A DNA stretch of 64,000 nt from positions 1-64,000 of the forward strand of contig JAIOHM010000232.1 in the NCBI GenBank assembly GCA_019912965.1, in the 5' to 3' direction. Positions within the stretch are counted from its first letter, which is position 1; the number at the start of each line of letters is the position of its first letter. Shown piece by piece: positions 34,809 to 44,676 of this stretch. The position numbers were made by a program, and so were the translations under genes. The notes below the pieces were generated by a model. The model saw only the letters and a list, made by a program, of their open reading frames with translations. It was not told the origin of the DNA and made no database searches. The DNA comes from Anaerolineae bacterium. GTDB lineage: Bacteria > Chloroflexota > Anaerolineae > Aggregatilineales > Phototrophicaceae.

Positions 34809-35093
34809 ATGATACTCCTGCACATTGAACATTCGGTCGTTCATTTTGATAACTGGAAAGCATCCTTCGATAATTTCGCCGAACTCAGACAGAAGTCCGG
34901 TGTGCGCCGTTACCACGTACTGCGCCCCGTAGACAATCCCAATTATGCTATTATCGATCTTGAATTCGATGAGTTAAGTCAGGCGGAATCGCTTCTGGCA
35001 TCCGTGCAAGAGGTGTGGAAGCGCGTCGGCGGAACGCTCATTAACAATCCGCAGTGGCGTTTCTCCGAAGTGGTCGAAACCAAAGTTTTGTAG
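34809..35093 (+). CDS. Small alpha/beta-barrel (ABM-like) protein
   Basis: 94 residues with the ferredoxin-like pattern of the dimeric alpha-beta barrel superfamily (antibiotic biosynthesis monooxygenase-like): ILLHIEHSVVHFDNWKASFDNF, then YHVLRPVDNPNYAIIDLEF and AESLLASVQEVWKRVG. It is a stand-alone protein, expected to form dimers. GAGAGG precedes the ATG. A LuxR-type regulator follows 28 bases later and is probably cotranscribed. The activity is not assignable. Confidence 0.65.
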   Translation: MILLHIEHSVVHFDNWKASFDNFAELRQKSGVRRYHVLRPVDNPNYAIIDLEFDELSQAESLLASVQEVWKRVGGTLINNPQWRFSEVVETKVL

Positions 35094-35121
35094 GTATTCG
35101 GAGTCGTGCCGAGACAGGCAG

Positions 35122-36213
35122 ATGATGAAAGCAGAATACACCAAACAGGAAATGATCCGGTTGTGCCACAGCGGGCTGGACTCCCGAAGTCTGCGCGTCG
35201 AACTGCTCAAACGCCTGCGAATGGTCATCCCATTCGATTATGTGTACTTCTCCACCACCGACCCGGCAACCCAGTTGAGCACCAGTTCGGTGCTGCTGGA
35301 GGAGCCGCCTTCATGGTGTATGTCCGTGTTTCTTGAAAATGAGTTTCTGCAAGCCGATTTCAACAAATTCAGCGAGATGCTTCGGAATCAGGAGTCTGCC
35401 GCTGTCCTCAGTCAGTCGACCCGGCACGAAATGCATCGCAGCCAACGCTATCGGGATATGCTAACCCCACTGGGGATGGGCGATGAACTGCGCGCCATCT
35501 TTGTCACTGATGCGGCCTGTTGGGGAACACTCTGTTTGCACCGGGAACAGGCCGAGTCGGGGTACACCGCCGCCGAGGCTGCTTATCTGGCGCAGCTCAC
35601 GCCGCATATTGCGGAGGGCTTGCGTAAAGCACTGCTGCCGGGCGATTCCGCTATGAAAAAAGTGCCGAATGAGCCGGGTGTGCTGATCCTCACAGATGAT
35701 CTTTCCATCGTAGCGGCGACCCCGGCTGCCGAACACTGGTTGACGGAACTTCGAGAAGCAGAACGCGCAGACCGTCATGCTTTACCGCTGCCTGTGCGAA
35801 GTGTGGTCGCTAAATTGAAAGCCATCGAGTCTGGAATGGCATCAGGCTCAACCCCCAAAGTACGTCTGCACACGCGCTCAGGTCATTGGCTCGTGCTGTA
35901 CGTTTCCCGCTTGAGCAATTCTGCGCAAATCACCGTGATTTTTGAGATTGCCCAACCAGCCGATATCGCGCCGCTGATGATGCAGGCTTATCAGCTCACG
36001 AAACGCGAAGGGGAGATCACCCAATGCGTGCTGCTGGGATGGTCAACTACGGAAATTGGGGCACGACTGCATATTTCGTCGAATACGGTACAGGATCATC
36101 TGAAGGCGATCTTCGATAAAGTGGACGTTAGCAGCCGGGGCGAACTGGCGGCGCGCATCTTCACACAGCAGTACCAACCCCATTTTCAGGCGATACATCC
36201 GGGCAGGTCATAA
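35122..36213 (+). CDS. LuxR-type transcriptional regulator with N-terminal sensor
   Basis: 363 residues. Residues 1-170 look like a GAF-type sensor (RLRMVIPFDYVYFSTTDPAT...), the middle region like a PAS-like domain (PGVLILTDDLSIVAATPAAEHWL), and the C-terminal 65 residues are a LuxR helix-turn-helix (LTKREGEITQCVLLGWSTTE, then NTVQDHLKAIFDKVDVSSR). It lacks a receiver domain, so it senses a ligand directly. Its target may be the small gene just upstream. After its stop there is no gene for about 1 kb. Confidence 0.85.
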   Translation: MMKAEYTKQEMIRLCHSGLDSRSLRVELLKRLRMVIPFDYVYFSTTDPATQLSTSSVLLEEPPSWCMSVFLENEFLQADFNKFSEMLRNQESAAVLSQSTRHEMHRSQRYRDMLTPLGMGDELRAIFVTDAACWGTLCLHREQAESGYTAAEAAYLAQLTPHIAEGLRKALLPGDSAMKKVPNEPGVLILTDDLSIVAATPAAEHWLTELREAERADRHALPLPVRSVVAKLKAIESGMASGSTPKVRLHTRSGHWLVLYVSRLSNSAQITVIFEIAQPADIAPLMMQAYQLTKREGEITQCVLLGWSTTEIGARLHISSNTVQDHLKAIFDKVDVSSRGELAARIFTQQYQPHFQAIHPGRS

Positions 36214-36955
36214 CCGTTAATGACCCGATACACTCTGCTTATCAGGTGATTGTTACGCGGATTAGGACGCCTCACACTATTCGACGTGTCCCGTAGGGGG
36301 CACCAGGTTGCGCCCTTTAGAGGGAGGGGACGCTTTTCTAACCATTATCGAACTTGTGTTCTGATCTGTTTCGTTTTATAATGAATGGTGTGAGCGTAAC
36401 ATACTACGCCCTGTGCAGCTTCCCAAAATGCGAAATATGCACAACAATCTGTCTCGCATTTGCCGCATTTTTCGCATATTATCAACTTATACGTGTCGTC
36501 CAAACCCATCCCAACCTCGACGACAAATCCCCAGTGGCGGCCAAAACTATCTCGTCACCGCGCCGCCGCCATTCGCGTAAACTGACCTGTATTTTCTGGC
36601 AACTGGCAACTTAAACCGACTAACAACTCCTCTGACATTGACGACATCTGCGACATTGCGCGCAAACCCGTTTTCGCAATCGCAATCGCCGCAAACCATC
36701 CCTTATGGGTTTAACTGAAAACCGGAACGACCTGCTTTTTTCTGGAAACTGGAAACGCGTAACTGGCAGCCCATCTTGACTATCGACCAGCGACTAACGA
36801 CTATTGACTATCCTGACATTGACGACATTGACGACATCTGCGACATCGCCCTGTATTGACTGAAAACTGAAAACCGATAACTGACAACTAAAAACCACAG
36901 TGGCGGCCAAACCCTTTTTCGCCACGCCGCCGCCACTTCCGTCTCAAAGATTCCC
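36214..36955. repeat. Gene-free repeat island, left part
   Basis: No convincing gene. It holds dispersed repeats that recur at 38744..39116: a TCGCATTTGCCGC...CAAACCCATCCC block (36453..36511), a CCGCCGCCACTTCCGTCTC block ending at 36960, TGAAAACCGATAACTGACAAC (36869..36889), and (GACATTGAC)n tracts at 36633..36665 and 36814..36850, with 1 and 2 units. A frame of 86 codons (36354..36614) has no ribosome-binding site and runs through the repeats. The element 36961..38738 is inserted at the right edge. Confidence 0.65.
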
Positions 36956-36960
36956 AAATT
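36956..36960 (+). repeat. Target-site duplication AAATT, left
   Basis: AAATT directly precedes the left terminal repeat and recurs directly after the right one at 38739..38743. The related uninterrupted sequence at about 38850..38870 reads ...CACAAATTGCACAAAAT..., with one AAATT, which is the expected empty site. Confidence 0.7.
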
Positions 36961-37066
36961 CAGTGAATCACGGATTGCAGTGACACGAACACGGAAATGG
37001 CAATGGGCGGCGGATAGAAACGCTCGACGGCCCGCACGAGCAGCTTGCGAAAGGTGGCAAAGCGGT
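36960..37066 (-). pseudogene. Transposase 3' remnant, left end
   Basis: On the minus strand this reads RFATFRKLLVRAVERFYPPP and ends in a TGA that overlaps the terminal repeat. The right-end remnant reads RFDRFRKLLTRAIELLFPPL in the same place. Only about 35 C-terminal codons survive. The homology stops where the 152-bp inverted repeat begins, at about 37064. Confidence 0.7.
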
Positions 37067-37215
37067 CAGTTCATAGCAAAGATGTTGTTGGTGAACCTAT
37101 TGAAATAGGTTGAAATAGCAAACTTTTAGAGCAAAAATCTCCTAGAGTTCGCTTCAAAAGACGTTTTCGAGTTCAGATTCGAGTTCACCAACAGCATCTT
37201 TGCTATCAACTGACC
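37064..37215. repeat. 152-bp unit with 33-bp inverted ends
   Basis: 37064..37096 and the reverse complement of 37183..37215 match in 31 of 33 bases (left end GGTCAGTTCATAGCAAAGAT). The centre contains a small hairpin, AACCTAT-TGAA-ATAGGTT. It lies between the left transposase remnant and the GNAT ribosome-binding site. It could be a nested MITE, a junction left by an inversion, or a structured leader of the GNAT mRNA. Confidence 0.75.
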
Positions 37216-37235
37216 TAAGAAGGAACAAACAATTC

Positions 37236-38183
37236 ATGCAGATTCGCCTATCCACCCCCGATGATTATCCGGCAGTGGGCGAGCTTTACGCGGCCCTTTA
37301 TCCCGATCAAACCATTACCGCCGCCACGCTGATCGAAGCCGATCAACAGCGCAGCCCAGAGTATCAGATGAAACGATGGGTTGCCGTCAGGGATCAGAGG
37401 ATCGTTGGCGTGGGCAGTTACTTCCAGCGCGAATGGTTTTACCATCCGCAAACATTCCGTATCAGCGTGCTGGTGCACCCTGACCACCGGAAACAAGGAA
37501 TCGGTTCGGCACTGTATGCCCGGATTCGGGACGGATTGCAGCCGCTCAACCCACTCGCGCTGATCGTCGACACTTACGAGAATTTCCCTGAAAACATCCG
37601 CTTTTTGGAAAAGCGGGGCTTCGAGATTTTTATCCGTGACCGTGAACTTCGGCTGGACGTCGCCATGTTCGATTGCGCGGTTTATGGTGACTATCTGGGG
37701 CGATTACAGGCGCTGGGTATCGAACTGAGGTCGGTCACTGAATTGGCTGATGACCCCCAGCGCAATCAAAAGCTGTATGCACTCGATCAACGCCTCACCG
37801 CGGATGCGCCCCAGGCGGAGTACGCGCCGGAGCGCAGTCTGGCCGAGTATGTTGATGATGCCATTACGGGAAGCCGTGCGTTGCCGGATGGTTTAATGGT
37901 GGCGGTGCATGAAGATGATTACATTGGATTCACCCAGGTTATACTATTGGATGAGCAGACTCTCTACCAACTCCTGACCGGCGTCCGGCGTGAGTATCGG
38001 CGTAAAGGAATTGCTCTGGCGCTGAAGCTGCGCTCGATTGCCCACGCCAAAGCCAACCAGATAAAAACCATCATCACCAACAACGATCCGTCCAACTTGC
38101 CGATGCTGAGGTTAAATGAGCGATTGGGATTTAGGCCGCAACCCGACCGGCTCTTTTTCAGAAAAGAACTGCGGCGGGAATAA
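37236..38183 (+). CDS. Two-domain GNAT acetyltransferase (passenger gene)
   Basis: 315 residues from the ATG at 37236, with AAGAAGGAAC upstream; the open frame begins at 37200 inside the inverted repeat. The first GNAT domain has RISVLVHPDHRKQGIGSALYAR (motif A, about residues 74-95). The second, in the C-terminal half, has LLTGVRREYRRKGIALALKLR. The tandem fold is like that of mycothiol-synthase-type and related acetyltransferases. The gene is complete and sits inside an IS-derived element, so it may have been captured and moved with it. The substrate is unknown. Confidence 0.85.
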   Translation: MQIRLSTPDDYPAVGELYAALYPDQTITAATLIEADQQRSPEYQMKRWVAVRDQRIVGVGSYFQREWFYHPQTFRISVLVHPDHRKQGIGSALYARIRDGLQPLNPLALIVDTYENFPENIRFLEKRGFEIFIRDRELRLDVAMFDCAVYGDYLGRLQALGIELRSVTELADDPQRNQKLYALDQRLTADAPQAEYAPERSLAEYVDDAITGSRALPDGLMVAVHEDDYIGFTQVILLDEQTLYQLLTGVRREYRRKGIALALKLRSIAHAKANQIKTIITNNDPSNLPMLRLNERLGFRPQPDRLFFRKELRRE

Positions 38184-38320
38184 CCACCCGGCATAAAAAG
38201 CGATGGGCAAACACACTGGATAGTCGCCAATTTTGATTCTGGTGTATGACCCCGGCAATCTTAACAGCGGTACGTGGCGGACGGTGGCGGGGAGTTATTG
38301 AAGATGGGGGTTAGAGGTGA

Positions 38321-38731
38321 GTGCTGAACGCGGTTGGCACTGGTGGACACGCGCGTCCGGACAAAAGTGGACGTAAGCGCCGCAGGTGGTTGGCGTTCGT
38401 GCTGGTCAACCTCACATGGACAACCCAGCAGGTTTACCAGAAGTATCGTCGCCGCTTTGGGGTAGAGTGTTCCTACCGCTTGCTCCGCCAAGTCAAGGTG
38501 CTGACCAACTCGCGCAATCCCGCCTTGCGCTTCTTCCTGCTTGGCTTGGTGACGCAGAATGTCTGGGTCAAGTTGCGCTGGCTGTGTACACGGCGTCCCG
38601 GCAAGGGCAGGTACAGGCTCATTCCAACCTTGCTCCGCTTTGACCGTTTTCGCAAGTTGCTGACTCGCGCGATTGAACTGCTTTTTCCACCCTTGAGGAC
38701 GGTTCTCGTTTATGCGCTACCTAATCCGTGA
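38321..38731 (+). pseudogene. Transposase C-terminal remnant, right end
   Basis: About 130 codons with YQKYRRRFGVECSYRLLRQV, carrying the final Glu region typical of DDE transposases, then SRNPALRFFLLGLVTQNVWV. This matches the C-terminal half of ISH3-like/ISNCY DDE transposases. The N-terminal half with the first two catalytic Asp residues is missing. The TGA stop (38729..38731) overlaps the right terminal repeat, as at the left end. The gap 38184..38320 shows no further recognisable feature. Confidence 0.75.
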
Positions 38732-38738
38732 TTCACTG

Positions 38739-38743
38739 AAATT
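38739..38743 (+). repeat. Target-site duplication AAATT, right
   Basis: AAATT follows the right terminal repeat directly and matches 36956..36960. Together with the outer repeats it marks the exact borders of the inserted element. Confidence 0.7.
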
Positions 38744-39116
38744 GCACAAAATCCTTCGCCGCCTGTGTCGCATTTGCCGCTTTTCTCGCATCTTATGAAT
38801 CGATACTTGTCGCCCAAACCCATCCCGCCGCCGCCACTTCCGTCTCAAAGATTCACAAATTGCACAAAATTCCTGTGCAGAATGTGAAGAAATTGCAGAA
38901 ATTTGCGAATCTTATCAATGTATACGTGTCCGACAAACTCATCCCGACGACGACGACGACACCGACGACATAAAATGTCGCAAAATCCGTGTACGACATT
39001 GACGACATTGACGACATTGACGACATCTGCGACATTGCGCGCAAAAGTTCCCCTCTCTGTTACTACGGAGAGGGGCTAGGGGTGAGGTAAATTGACTGAA
39101 AACCGATAACTGACAA
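38744..39116. repeat. Gene-free repeat island, right part
   Basis: No gene. The TCGCATTTGCCGC...CAAACCCATCCC block occurs at about 38768..38825 and in a diverged form at 38896..38947. CCGCCGCCACTTCCGTCTC recurs at 38829..38847 and leads into the uninterrupted CACAAATTGCACAAAAT sequence. The (GACATTGAC)n tract at 38995..39040 has three to four units. A G/C palindrome (CCCCTCTCTG...GAGAGGGG) lies at about 39049..39075. TGAAAACCGATAACTGACAAC recurs at 39097..39117, at the kinase stop. Confidence 0.65.
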
Positions 39117-42041
39117 CTATTCCGCCGCCGCTAACGGAATCACCATCGTGAACGTGCTGCCCTTGCCCACCGTGCTTTCGACCCCAATGCGCCCGCCATG
39201 TGCCTCGGCGATTTTCTTCACGAATGCCAGCCCCAAACCGACCCCACCCCGGCCAGCCGTGCGCGCTTTATCCCCTTTATAAAATCGCTCGAAAATATGG
39301 GGCAAATCCTCGGCATCAATGCCAATGCCCGTATCGGCCACCGAAATATGCACCTGCTCGCCTTCCAGCTTGGTTGTCACCGTGATTTCCCCTCCATCCG
39401 GGGTGTACTGAAGGCTGTTCTGAATCAGCTTTTTGATCGCCCGGTACAGCATATCCGAGTCCGCTTTGAAGACCGGAATGGTGGCATCCGGCACAAAGTT
39501 GAGAATACAATTTTTGTCACCGGAAATTTTTTCCAGAAACGTGACGGCGTTCCTGACCACATCATTCACATAAAGCGGGATGAACCGAAATTCCACCATT
39601 TCTTCATCCACTTTGGACATTTCCACCATATCCTCGACCATCGTTGAAAGATGGGCGATTTCCTGCTCCACCACATCGATATGATGGATGAGCTTATCGG
39701 GTTGATCTACTTTACGCCGGATCAGATAGGTGCTGGTGTTCAATACCGAAAGCGGTGTCCGTAAATCGTGCGAGACAGCGTTCAGGAAATGTTTTAAGGC
39801 TTCGACCGTCCGCGCCTGCGAAGCCACTTCCAGCGCCCGTTCTTCCGCCTGAAGATGGGATGAAATGTCGGTCAATGTCCCGGAGACGCCCAGCGGTGTG
39901 CCATCAATATCATTCAGCGGCCAAACACGCACTTCCATCCACACGGTATGCCCATCCCGATGGAGATAACGCAGCCGCCGCCGCGAATAATCCAGTTGAT
40001 GGTTGACCAGTTGTTTAAAACGCTGACCGCTTTCGGCTGCATCATCCGGGTGGATGAACGCCCTAAACGACTGCCCCAAACTGCTTTCGACTGGATAGCC
40101 TGTGGTATCTTCCCACGCGGGATTGAGGAATGTCCAGCGGCCATCGGTATCAAGCTGAAAGATCACATCATGGATGTTATCCACCACTGTTTGATAGCGG
40201 AGTTTACCTTCCTCAAGGTAGGTATAAAGCTGGGCGCGTTCCAGCGCGAGGCTGATGTGTTCACCCATTGCAATCAGCAGGCGCAGATCATCTTTAGTGA
40301 GCACTTTATCCGGGCTTTCGATCATATATACACCCGCCACATCATTACCGTTGAACAGGGGGACACAGACCATTGACCGGGTGCTGCCGATGACTTCTAT
40401 GAAATCAGGGTCGTCACTGGCATTAACCACTAATGCAGGCTCACGGTTGCGGACGACGCGCCCGGAAACGGCTGTCGAAATCGGGATTTCGCGGATGACC
40501 TGATCGTAACCAACATAGTGCTGAAGGACGAGGGTTTCCCCGTGCAGCAGATACAGGCTGGTATGGGTGTAGCCAAATTTTTCCGCAATGGTTTCGACGA
40601 TGATACGGATGAGGGCGTCAATATTCATCTCGCGCCCGATGATGGTGCGGACTTCACTTAGCAAAGCCAGTTCTCGCCTTTGCCGTTCCGCCTCTGCCAA
40701 CAAGTCCCGGAGGCGATTTTCGCTCTCCTTCAGGTTTTTTTCAGATTCCTTGCGTTCAGTGATGTTGCGGCTGATGTAAACCCGCCCGGTTGATTCTACA
40801 TCTCCATCATGTGCTGCGCTGCCCAAAACCTCTATCCAGATGTATTGCCCATCACTACAACGAAAGCGATATTGGTTGAGCGAATCCTGGTTTTTTTCGC
40901 GGGCGGTTTTGTGTGCCCCCATAAGCGATTCAACATCATCCGGGTGAACGAGTGCCAGCCAATCATACATGGATCGGCCTGTCCAGTCTTTCACGCGGTA
41001 GCCTGTCATTTTCTCCAGCGACCGGCTGATGTATTCGATCACACCATTTCGGGTGTAGATTACCAGATCAAGAATGCTATGGTTGATGAGTTGCAAGCGT
41101 TGTTCGCTGGACTGAAGCGCTGCTTCGACCTGTTTCAGTGGGGTGATGTCGCTGAAGGTACAAATGACTTCCTGAACACTGCCGTCCGGGTTGAGCATGG
41201 GTTCAGCGTTCACCAGCAGCCAGACACGACTTGCGGTGGTCGGACGGTAAACGCCCATCACCACATTCCGCATAGGCTGGCGGGTAGCGATGGCCTGCGG
41301 GACAGGATGGGTTTCGCCGGGGAAGGGGGAACCGTCTTCATGGATAACATTCCAATCGGGGTCAAAAGAGGTTTTCCCAAGCAGTTGATCTTCGGTCAGG
41401 CCGAGTAATTCAAGGGCTTTGGGATTGCTCAGGAGCATTTCTGCCTTTGGCCCCTGAAGCAGAATCCCGGTTGGAATATGGGTGATTAACTTGCGAAAAC
41501 GTGCTTCAGACTGGTTTAATTGTTCGATTCTGGCCTTGCGTTGGCTAATGTCCCGTATGACGCTCTGGATGTATAACGGTTTTCCACTGTTATCGCGGAT
41601 GAGATTTACATTGATCTCGGTTGGGATTTCACGACCGTCTTTATGACGGAAGGTGCGTTCGTAGATCGGCAGGTTTTCGCCAGCCAGAAGGGCTTCCAAA
41701 ATGCCTTTGCTCAGGTCGTGTTCGCGCTCGACGACTACATCGCGGAATCCGAGTTTGGAGAGTTTATCGTGGTCATAGCCCAACATGGAGGAGGCCTGTT
41801 GGTTGATATGTTGGTGTCCCCCTACCAAATCCAGCAGAAACACCGCATCGTTGTTTTGCTCAAACAGCGCATCAAAGCGGGTTTGAGCGTTGTCGCGCTG
41901 GTCATAAACACTGCTCATTGCATCGAGCAATTTCCCCCATGCTTGGGCGTCAGGCGGGCTGTGTTCGTTCAATCCCAGTGCCACGAGTTGGGACTGCAAT
42001 GCCGGGTGAATTGCCATCAAAAACCTCGAAAACATTTCCAT
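39117..42041 (-). CDS. Multi-PAS, GAF sensor histidine kinase
   Basis: 974 residues and no membrane segment, so cytosolic. The order is an N-terminal helical region (1-55), PAS 1-3 (about 55-430, e.g. [20 protein letters not shown]), GAF (about 455-600, [17 protein letters not shown]), PAS 4 (about 610-735), HisKA with [15 protein letters not shown] (phospho-His near 755) and HATPase_c with [30 protein letters not shown] and [11 protein letters not shown]. There is no receiver domain, and no response regulator is adjacent, so the partner lies elsewhere. It is divergent from typA with a 121-base shared promoter region. Candidate ligands are small molecules or redox signals. Confidence 0.93.
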   Translation of the reverse strand: MEMFSRFLMAIHPALQSQLVALGLNEHSPPDAQAWGKLLDAMSSVYDQRDNAQTRFDALFEQNNDAVFLLDLVGGHQHINQQASSMLGYDHDKLSKLGFRDVVVEREHDLSKGILEALLAGENLPIYERTFRHKDGREIPTEINVNLIRDNSGKPLYIQSVIRDISQRKARIEQLNQSEARFRKLITHIPTGILLQGPKAEMLLSNPKALELLGLTEDQLLGKTSFDPDWNVIHEDGSPFPGETHPVPQAIATRQPMRNVVMGVYRPTTASRVWLLVNAEPMLNPDGSVQEVICTFSDITPLKQVEAALQSSEQRLQLINHSILDLVIYTRNGVIEYISRSLEKMTGYRVKDWTGRSMYDWLALVHPDDVESLMGAHKTAREKNQDSLNQYRFRCSDGQYIWIEVLGSAAHDGDVESTGRVYISRNITERKESEKNLKESENRLRDLLAEAERQRRELALLSEVRTIIGREMNIDALIRIIVETIAEKFGYTHTSLYLLHGETLVLQHYVGYDQVIREIPISTAVSGRVVRNREPALVVNASDDPDFIEVIGSTRSMVCVPLFNGNDVAGVYMIESPDKVLTKDDLRLLIAMGEHISLALERAQLYTYLEEGKLRYQTVVDNIHDVIFQLDTDGRWTFLNPAWEDTTGYPVESSLGQSFRAFIHPDDAAESGQRFKQLVNHQLDYSRRRLRYLHRDGHTVWMEVRVWPLNDIDGTPLGVSGTLTDISSHLQAEERALEVASQARTVEALKHFLNAVSHDLRTPLSVLNTSTYLIRRKVDQPDKLIHHIDVVEQEIAHLSTMVEDMVEMSKVDEEMVEFRFIPLYVNDVVRNAVTFLEKISGDKNCILNFVPDATIPVFKADSDMLYRAIKKLIQNSLQYTPDGGEITVTTKLEGEQVHISVADTGIGIDAEDLPHIFERFYKGDKARTAGRGGVGLGLAFVKKIAEAHGGRIGVESTVGKGSTFTMVIPLAAAE

Positions 42042-42162
42042 ATGTAATAATTGTAACCCAATTTATGTTTATACATGGTGTTCTGCCTATCGTTTCTTAA
42101 TCTTCTTCTGCTACAATGATCGTTACACACAAATATGGAAACAACAGCCGATAGGACTGAAA

Positions 42163-44013
42163 GTGACACAGGTACGCAGTGACATTCGTAACGTGGCGAT
42201 TATTGCCCACGTCGATCACGGTAAGACAACATTAGTAGATGGGATGTTGAAGCAGTCGAAGGTCTTCCGCGAGACGGCCAACGTAGGCGAACGCATCATG
42301 GATTCGAACGCACTGGAACGGGAACGCGGCATCACCATTCTGTCGAAGAACACGGCTGTCACCTGGCGTGATACCAAGATTAACATTGTGGATACCCCCG
42401 GCCATGCCGATTTTGGTGGCGAGGTTGAGCGCGTTCTGAATATGGTGGATGGTGCGCTCCTGTTGATTGACGCGGTAGAAGGGCCGATGCCCCAGACGCG
42501 CTTCGTTCTGCGGAAGGCACTCGGTCTGGGCCTGCGCGTGATTGTGGTCATCAATAAGGTTGACCGCCCCTTCGCCCGCCCGGATGAAGCGCTGAACGAA
42601 ACCTTCGATCTGTTCATCGAATTGGGCGCGAGCGATTATCAGGCAGAATTTCCGGTCGTCTACGCCATCGGTTTAGTGGGCAAAGCGGGTTATGCGCCTG
42701 CCGGGTTGCAGAGCGACCTGACGCCCCTCTTCGAGACGATTGTGAAGGAAATTCCTGCACCGGAAGTCGATGTGGACGGCCCGGCTACCCTGCTGGTGAC
42801 GACACTGGAATATGACAACTATAAAGGACAGCTTGGCGTCGGGCGTTTGCACTCCGGCAAGCTGAAAAAAGGGCAGCCTGTCGTGCGGATCACACCGCAG
42901 GGTGTGCGAAGCAGTGGTCGGATTGAATATCTGTTCACCTATCATAACCTTGCCAAGCAGGAAATCGACGAAGTCCTCGCTGGGGACATTCTGGCGTTTG
43001 GCGGTCTGCCTGAACTAGGCATCAGCGATACGATTGCCGACCCCAGCGTGACCGAGATGTTGCCACCCATCAGCGTGGAAGAACCCACGGTGCGGATGAC
43101 CTTCGGCGTGAATACTTCACCGCTGGCCGGACGCGAAGGCAAAACCGGTTGGGGAACATCCCGCCGTCTGCGCCAGCGTCTTTATGATGAGACTCGCAGT
43201 AATGTGGCTTTGCGTGTGGCCGACAGCGACACGCCGGATAAGTTCATTGTCAGCGGACGCGGCGAACTGCATCTGGGCATTTTGATCGAAACCATGCGCC
43301 GTGAGGGGTATGAATTCGAGGTCAGCAAGCCGGAAGTCATCTTCCGCGAAGACCCGGAAACTGAAGAAACGCTCGAACCTATCGAGGAAGTGCATATCGA
43401 AGTGGCCGATCATCTGGTCGGCACAGTGGTCGAAATGCTGGGTGGGCGGCGTGGTTTGATGACCGACATCCGCAGCGAGAACGGCACGACCTACATGACC
43501 TATATTGTGCCCACACGCGGTATGCTGGGCTTCCGCCCCAATTTCCTGCGTGCGACCAGCGGCATGGGGCAGGTTCACAGTTTACATCATGGCTACCAAC
43601 CGCTTGCGGGCGATATTCCGGGGCGTCAGTTCGGCAGTCTGATCGCGATGGAAGGCGGCGTTTCGACCGCTTACGCGATGGTCAGCGTCCAGCAGCGCGG
43701 CAGCTTCTTCATCAGCGCGGGCGTGGATATTTACGAAGGTATGGTGGTGGGTGAACACATCCGCCCCGGCGATCTGGATTTGAACGTGGCGAAGGAAAAA
43801 CATCTGACGAACCACCGTGCCAAGCCCAGCGAAACCACATCGGGACTCACCCCGCCGCGCGATTTGAGTTTGGACGACTGGATCGAGTTCATGGCGGAAG
43901 ACGAACTGCTGGAGGTTACGCCGATCAACCTGCGCCTCCGCAAGCGTATCCTGAACAGCGAAGAACGGCTGAAGGATCGCAAGCGCCGTGAAAAGATGAT
44001 GGAAAACGCCTGA
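42163..44013 (+). CDS. typA: Translational GTPase TypA/BipA
   Basis: 616 residues, the standard length. The G1 motif is [14 protein letters not shown], with [15 protein letters not shown] (G3), [14 protein letters not shown] (G4) and an RGITI switch (G2). The elongation-factor-like domains follow: domain [22 protein letters not shown] (III/V), and a basic C-terminus ([20 protein letters not shown]) that binds the ribosome. It acts in 50S assembly and growth under stress. The start is GTG at 42163, with AGGA eight bases upstream. A TACAAT -10-like box lies at 42112..42117. Confidence 0.97.
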   Translation: MTQVRSDIRNVAIIAHVDHGKTTLVDGMLKQSKVFRETANVGERIMDSNALERERGITILSKNTAVTWRDTKINIVDTPGHADFGGEVERVLNMVDGALLLIDAVEGPMPQTRFVLRKALGLGLRVIVVINKVDRPFARPDEALNETFDLFIELGASDYQAEFPVVYAIGLVGKAGYAPAGLQSDLTPLFETIVKEIPAPEVDVDGPATLLVTTLEYDNYKGQLGVGRLHSGKLKKGQPVVRITPQGVRSSGRIEYLFTYHNLAKQEIDEVLAGDILAFGGLPELGISDTIADPSVTEMLPPISVEEPTVRMTFGVNTSPLAGREGKTGWGTSRRLRQRLYDETRSNVALRVADSDTPDKFIVSGRGELHLGILIETMRREGYEFEVSKPEVIFREDPETEETLEPIEEVHIEVADHLVGTVVEMLGGRRGLMTDIRSENGTTYMTYIVPTRGMLGFRPNFLRATSGMGQVHSLHHGYQPLAGDIPGRQFGSLIAMEGGVSTAYAMVSVQQRGSFFISAGVDIYEGMVVGEHIRPGDLDLNVAKEKHLTNHRAKPSETTSGLTPPRDLSLDDWIEFMAEDELLEVTPINLRLRKRILNSEERLKDRKRREKMMENA

Positions 44014-44022
44014 TTGTAGACT

Positions 44023-44044
44023 GGGGCGTCCTGCGGGATGCCCC
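44023..44044 (+). terminator. Hairpin after typA
   Basis: GGGGCGTCC and GGATGCCCC pair over nine bases (one G-U) around TGCG, ten bases after the typA stop. It belongs to the GGGGCG... family of gene-end hairpins. The following T-rich bases are short (ATCTTAT), so termination is probably partial. Confidence 0.5.
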
Positions 44045-44069
44045 ATCTTATAACAGGAGGAGGTCACAA

Positions 44070-44630
44070 ATGGTTATTCAAACGCGCATGTCGGTCGAGA
44101 TGTTTGATGAGTTTATTCGGCAACCAGAGAACATCGACCGCGAATTTGAATACATCGGTGGGGAGGTTGTCGAAGTGGTCTCGAATCCAAAATCGTCAAA
44201 GACAGCCGGACTGATTCTGATCGCTTTCGGCATCTACCTGCGGGAGAATGATATTGGTCATGTAACAGGCGCGGATGGGGGGTATCAGGTTTCCGGCGAA
44301 CGCTACATCCCTGATGTGGCATTTATCAGTTATGCCCGCCAACCTGAGCTTTCGTACACCGATGGTTACAATCCAAACCCGCCTGATCTGGCTGTAGAAG
44401 TTATTTCTCCCGGCAACACCGATGATGAAATCACCCTAAAAGTCACCAACTACCTTTTAGCTGGAACGGTGGTATGGTTGGTGCGCGTGAAAACCCAAAC
44501 CGTTCAAGTCTATCTGCCGGGACAACGTCCACAGGTAGTCGATATTGATGGTGTTTTGGATGGTGGAACTATTCTCCCCGGTTTCAGGCTGCCTGTAAAA
44601 GATATTTTCCCGCTCTCGCGCACAGCCTAA
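44070..44630 (+). CDS. Uma2 family protein (PD-(D/E)XK-like, DUF820)
   Basis: 186 residues with the family hallmarks: EFIRQPENIDREFEYIGGEV, then YIPDVAFISYAR (PD motif), DLAVEVISPGNTDDE (the E-x-V core) and TVVWLVRVKTQTVQVY. Uma2 proteins have a restriction-endonuclease-like fold and are hugely expanded in Chloroflexota and Cyanobacteria. No biochemical role is proven for most. A strong AGGAGG lies before the ATG. It is on the same strand as typA, 56 bases after it. Confidence 0.9.
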   Translation: MVIQTRMSVEMFDEFIRQPENIDREFEYIGGEVVEVVSNPKSSKTAGLILIAFGIYLRENDIGHVTGADGGYQVSGERYIPDVAFISYARQPELSYTDGYNPNPPDLAVEVISPGNTDDEITLKVTNYLLAGTVVWLVRVKTQTVQVYLPGQRPQVVDIDGVLDGGTILPGFRLPVKDIFPLSRTA

Positions 44631-44637
44631 ATGAGCA

Positions 44638-44661
44638 AGGGCGACCGGGTCGGACGCCCCT
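44638..44661. terminator. Hairpin between convergent genes
   Basis: AGGGCG and CGCCCCT pair at the ends of AGGGCGACCGGGTCGGACGC-type sequence, with one bulge. It lies in the 46-base gap between the Uma2 stop and the methyltransferase stop, a place suited to a shared terminator. Confidence 0.45.
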
Positions 44662-44676
44662 ACCGAAAAATATGGG

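Larger units (their letters stand above)
36961..38738. mobile_element. 1.78-kb IS-derived element with an acetyltransferase passenger gene
   Basis: CAGTGAATCACGGATT (36961..36976) is the exact inverse of 38723..38738. The ends are flanked by AAATT on each side. Inside are a 3' transposase remnant on the minus strand at the left end, a 152-bp inverted repeat, an intact GNAT gene and a longer transposase remnant on the plus strand at the right end. The two remnants are homologous and point outward, so the unit looks like a composite of two inverted, internally deleted IS copies. The target duplication of 5 bp and transposase style fit ISH3-like elements, but the family is uncertain. It cannot move by itself. 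Confidence 0.72.

Noticed and set aside
34673-34828. 51-codon plus-strand frame next to the MFS operators, possible truncated regulator
   Set aside because: No helix-turn-helix or other motif is visible, and it overlaps the start of the ABM-like gene. Too weak to list as a gene.
36354-36614. 86-codon plus-strand frame
   Set aside because: It runs through dispersed repeats, has no ribosome-binding site and shows no protein-like pattern beyond an initial hydrophobic stretch.
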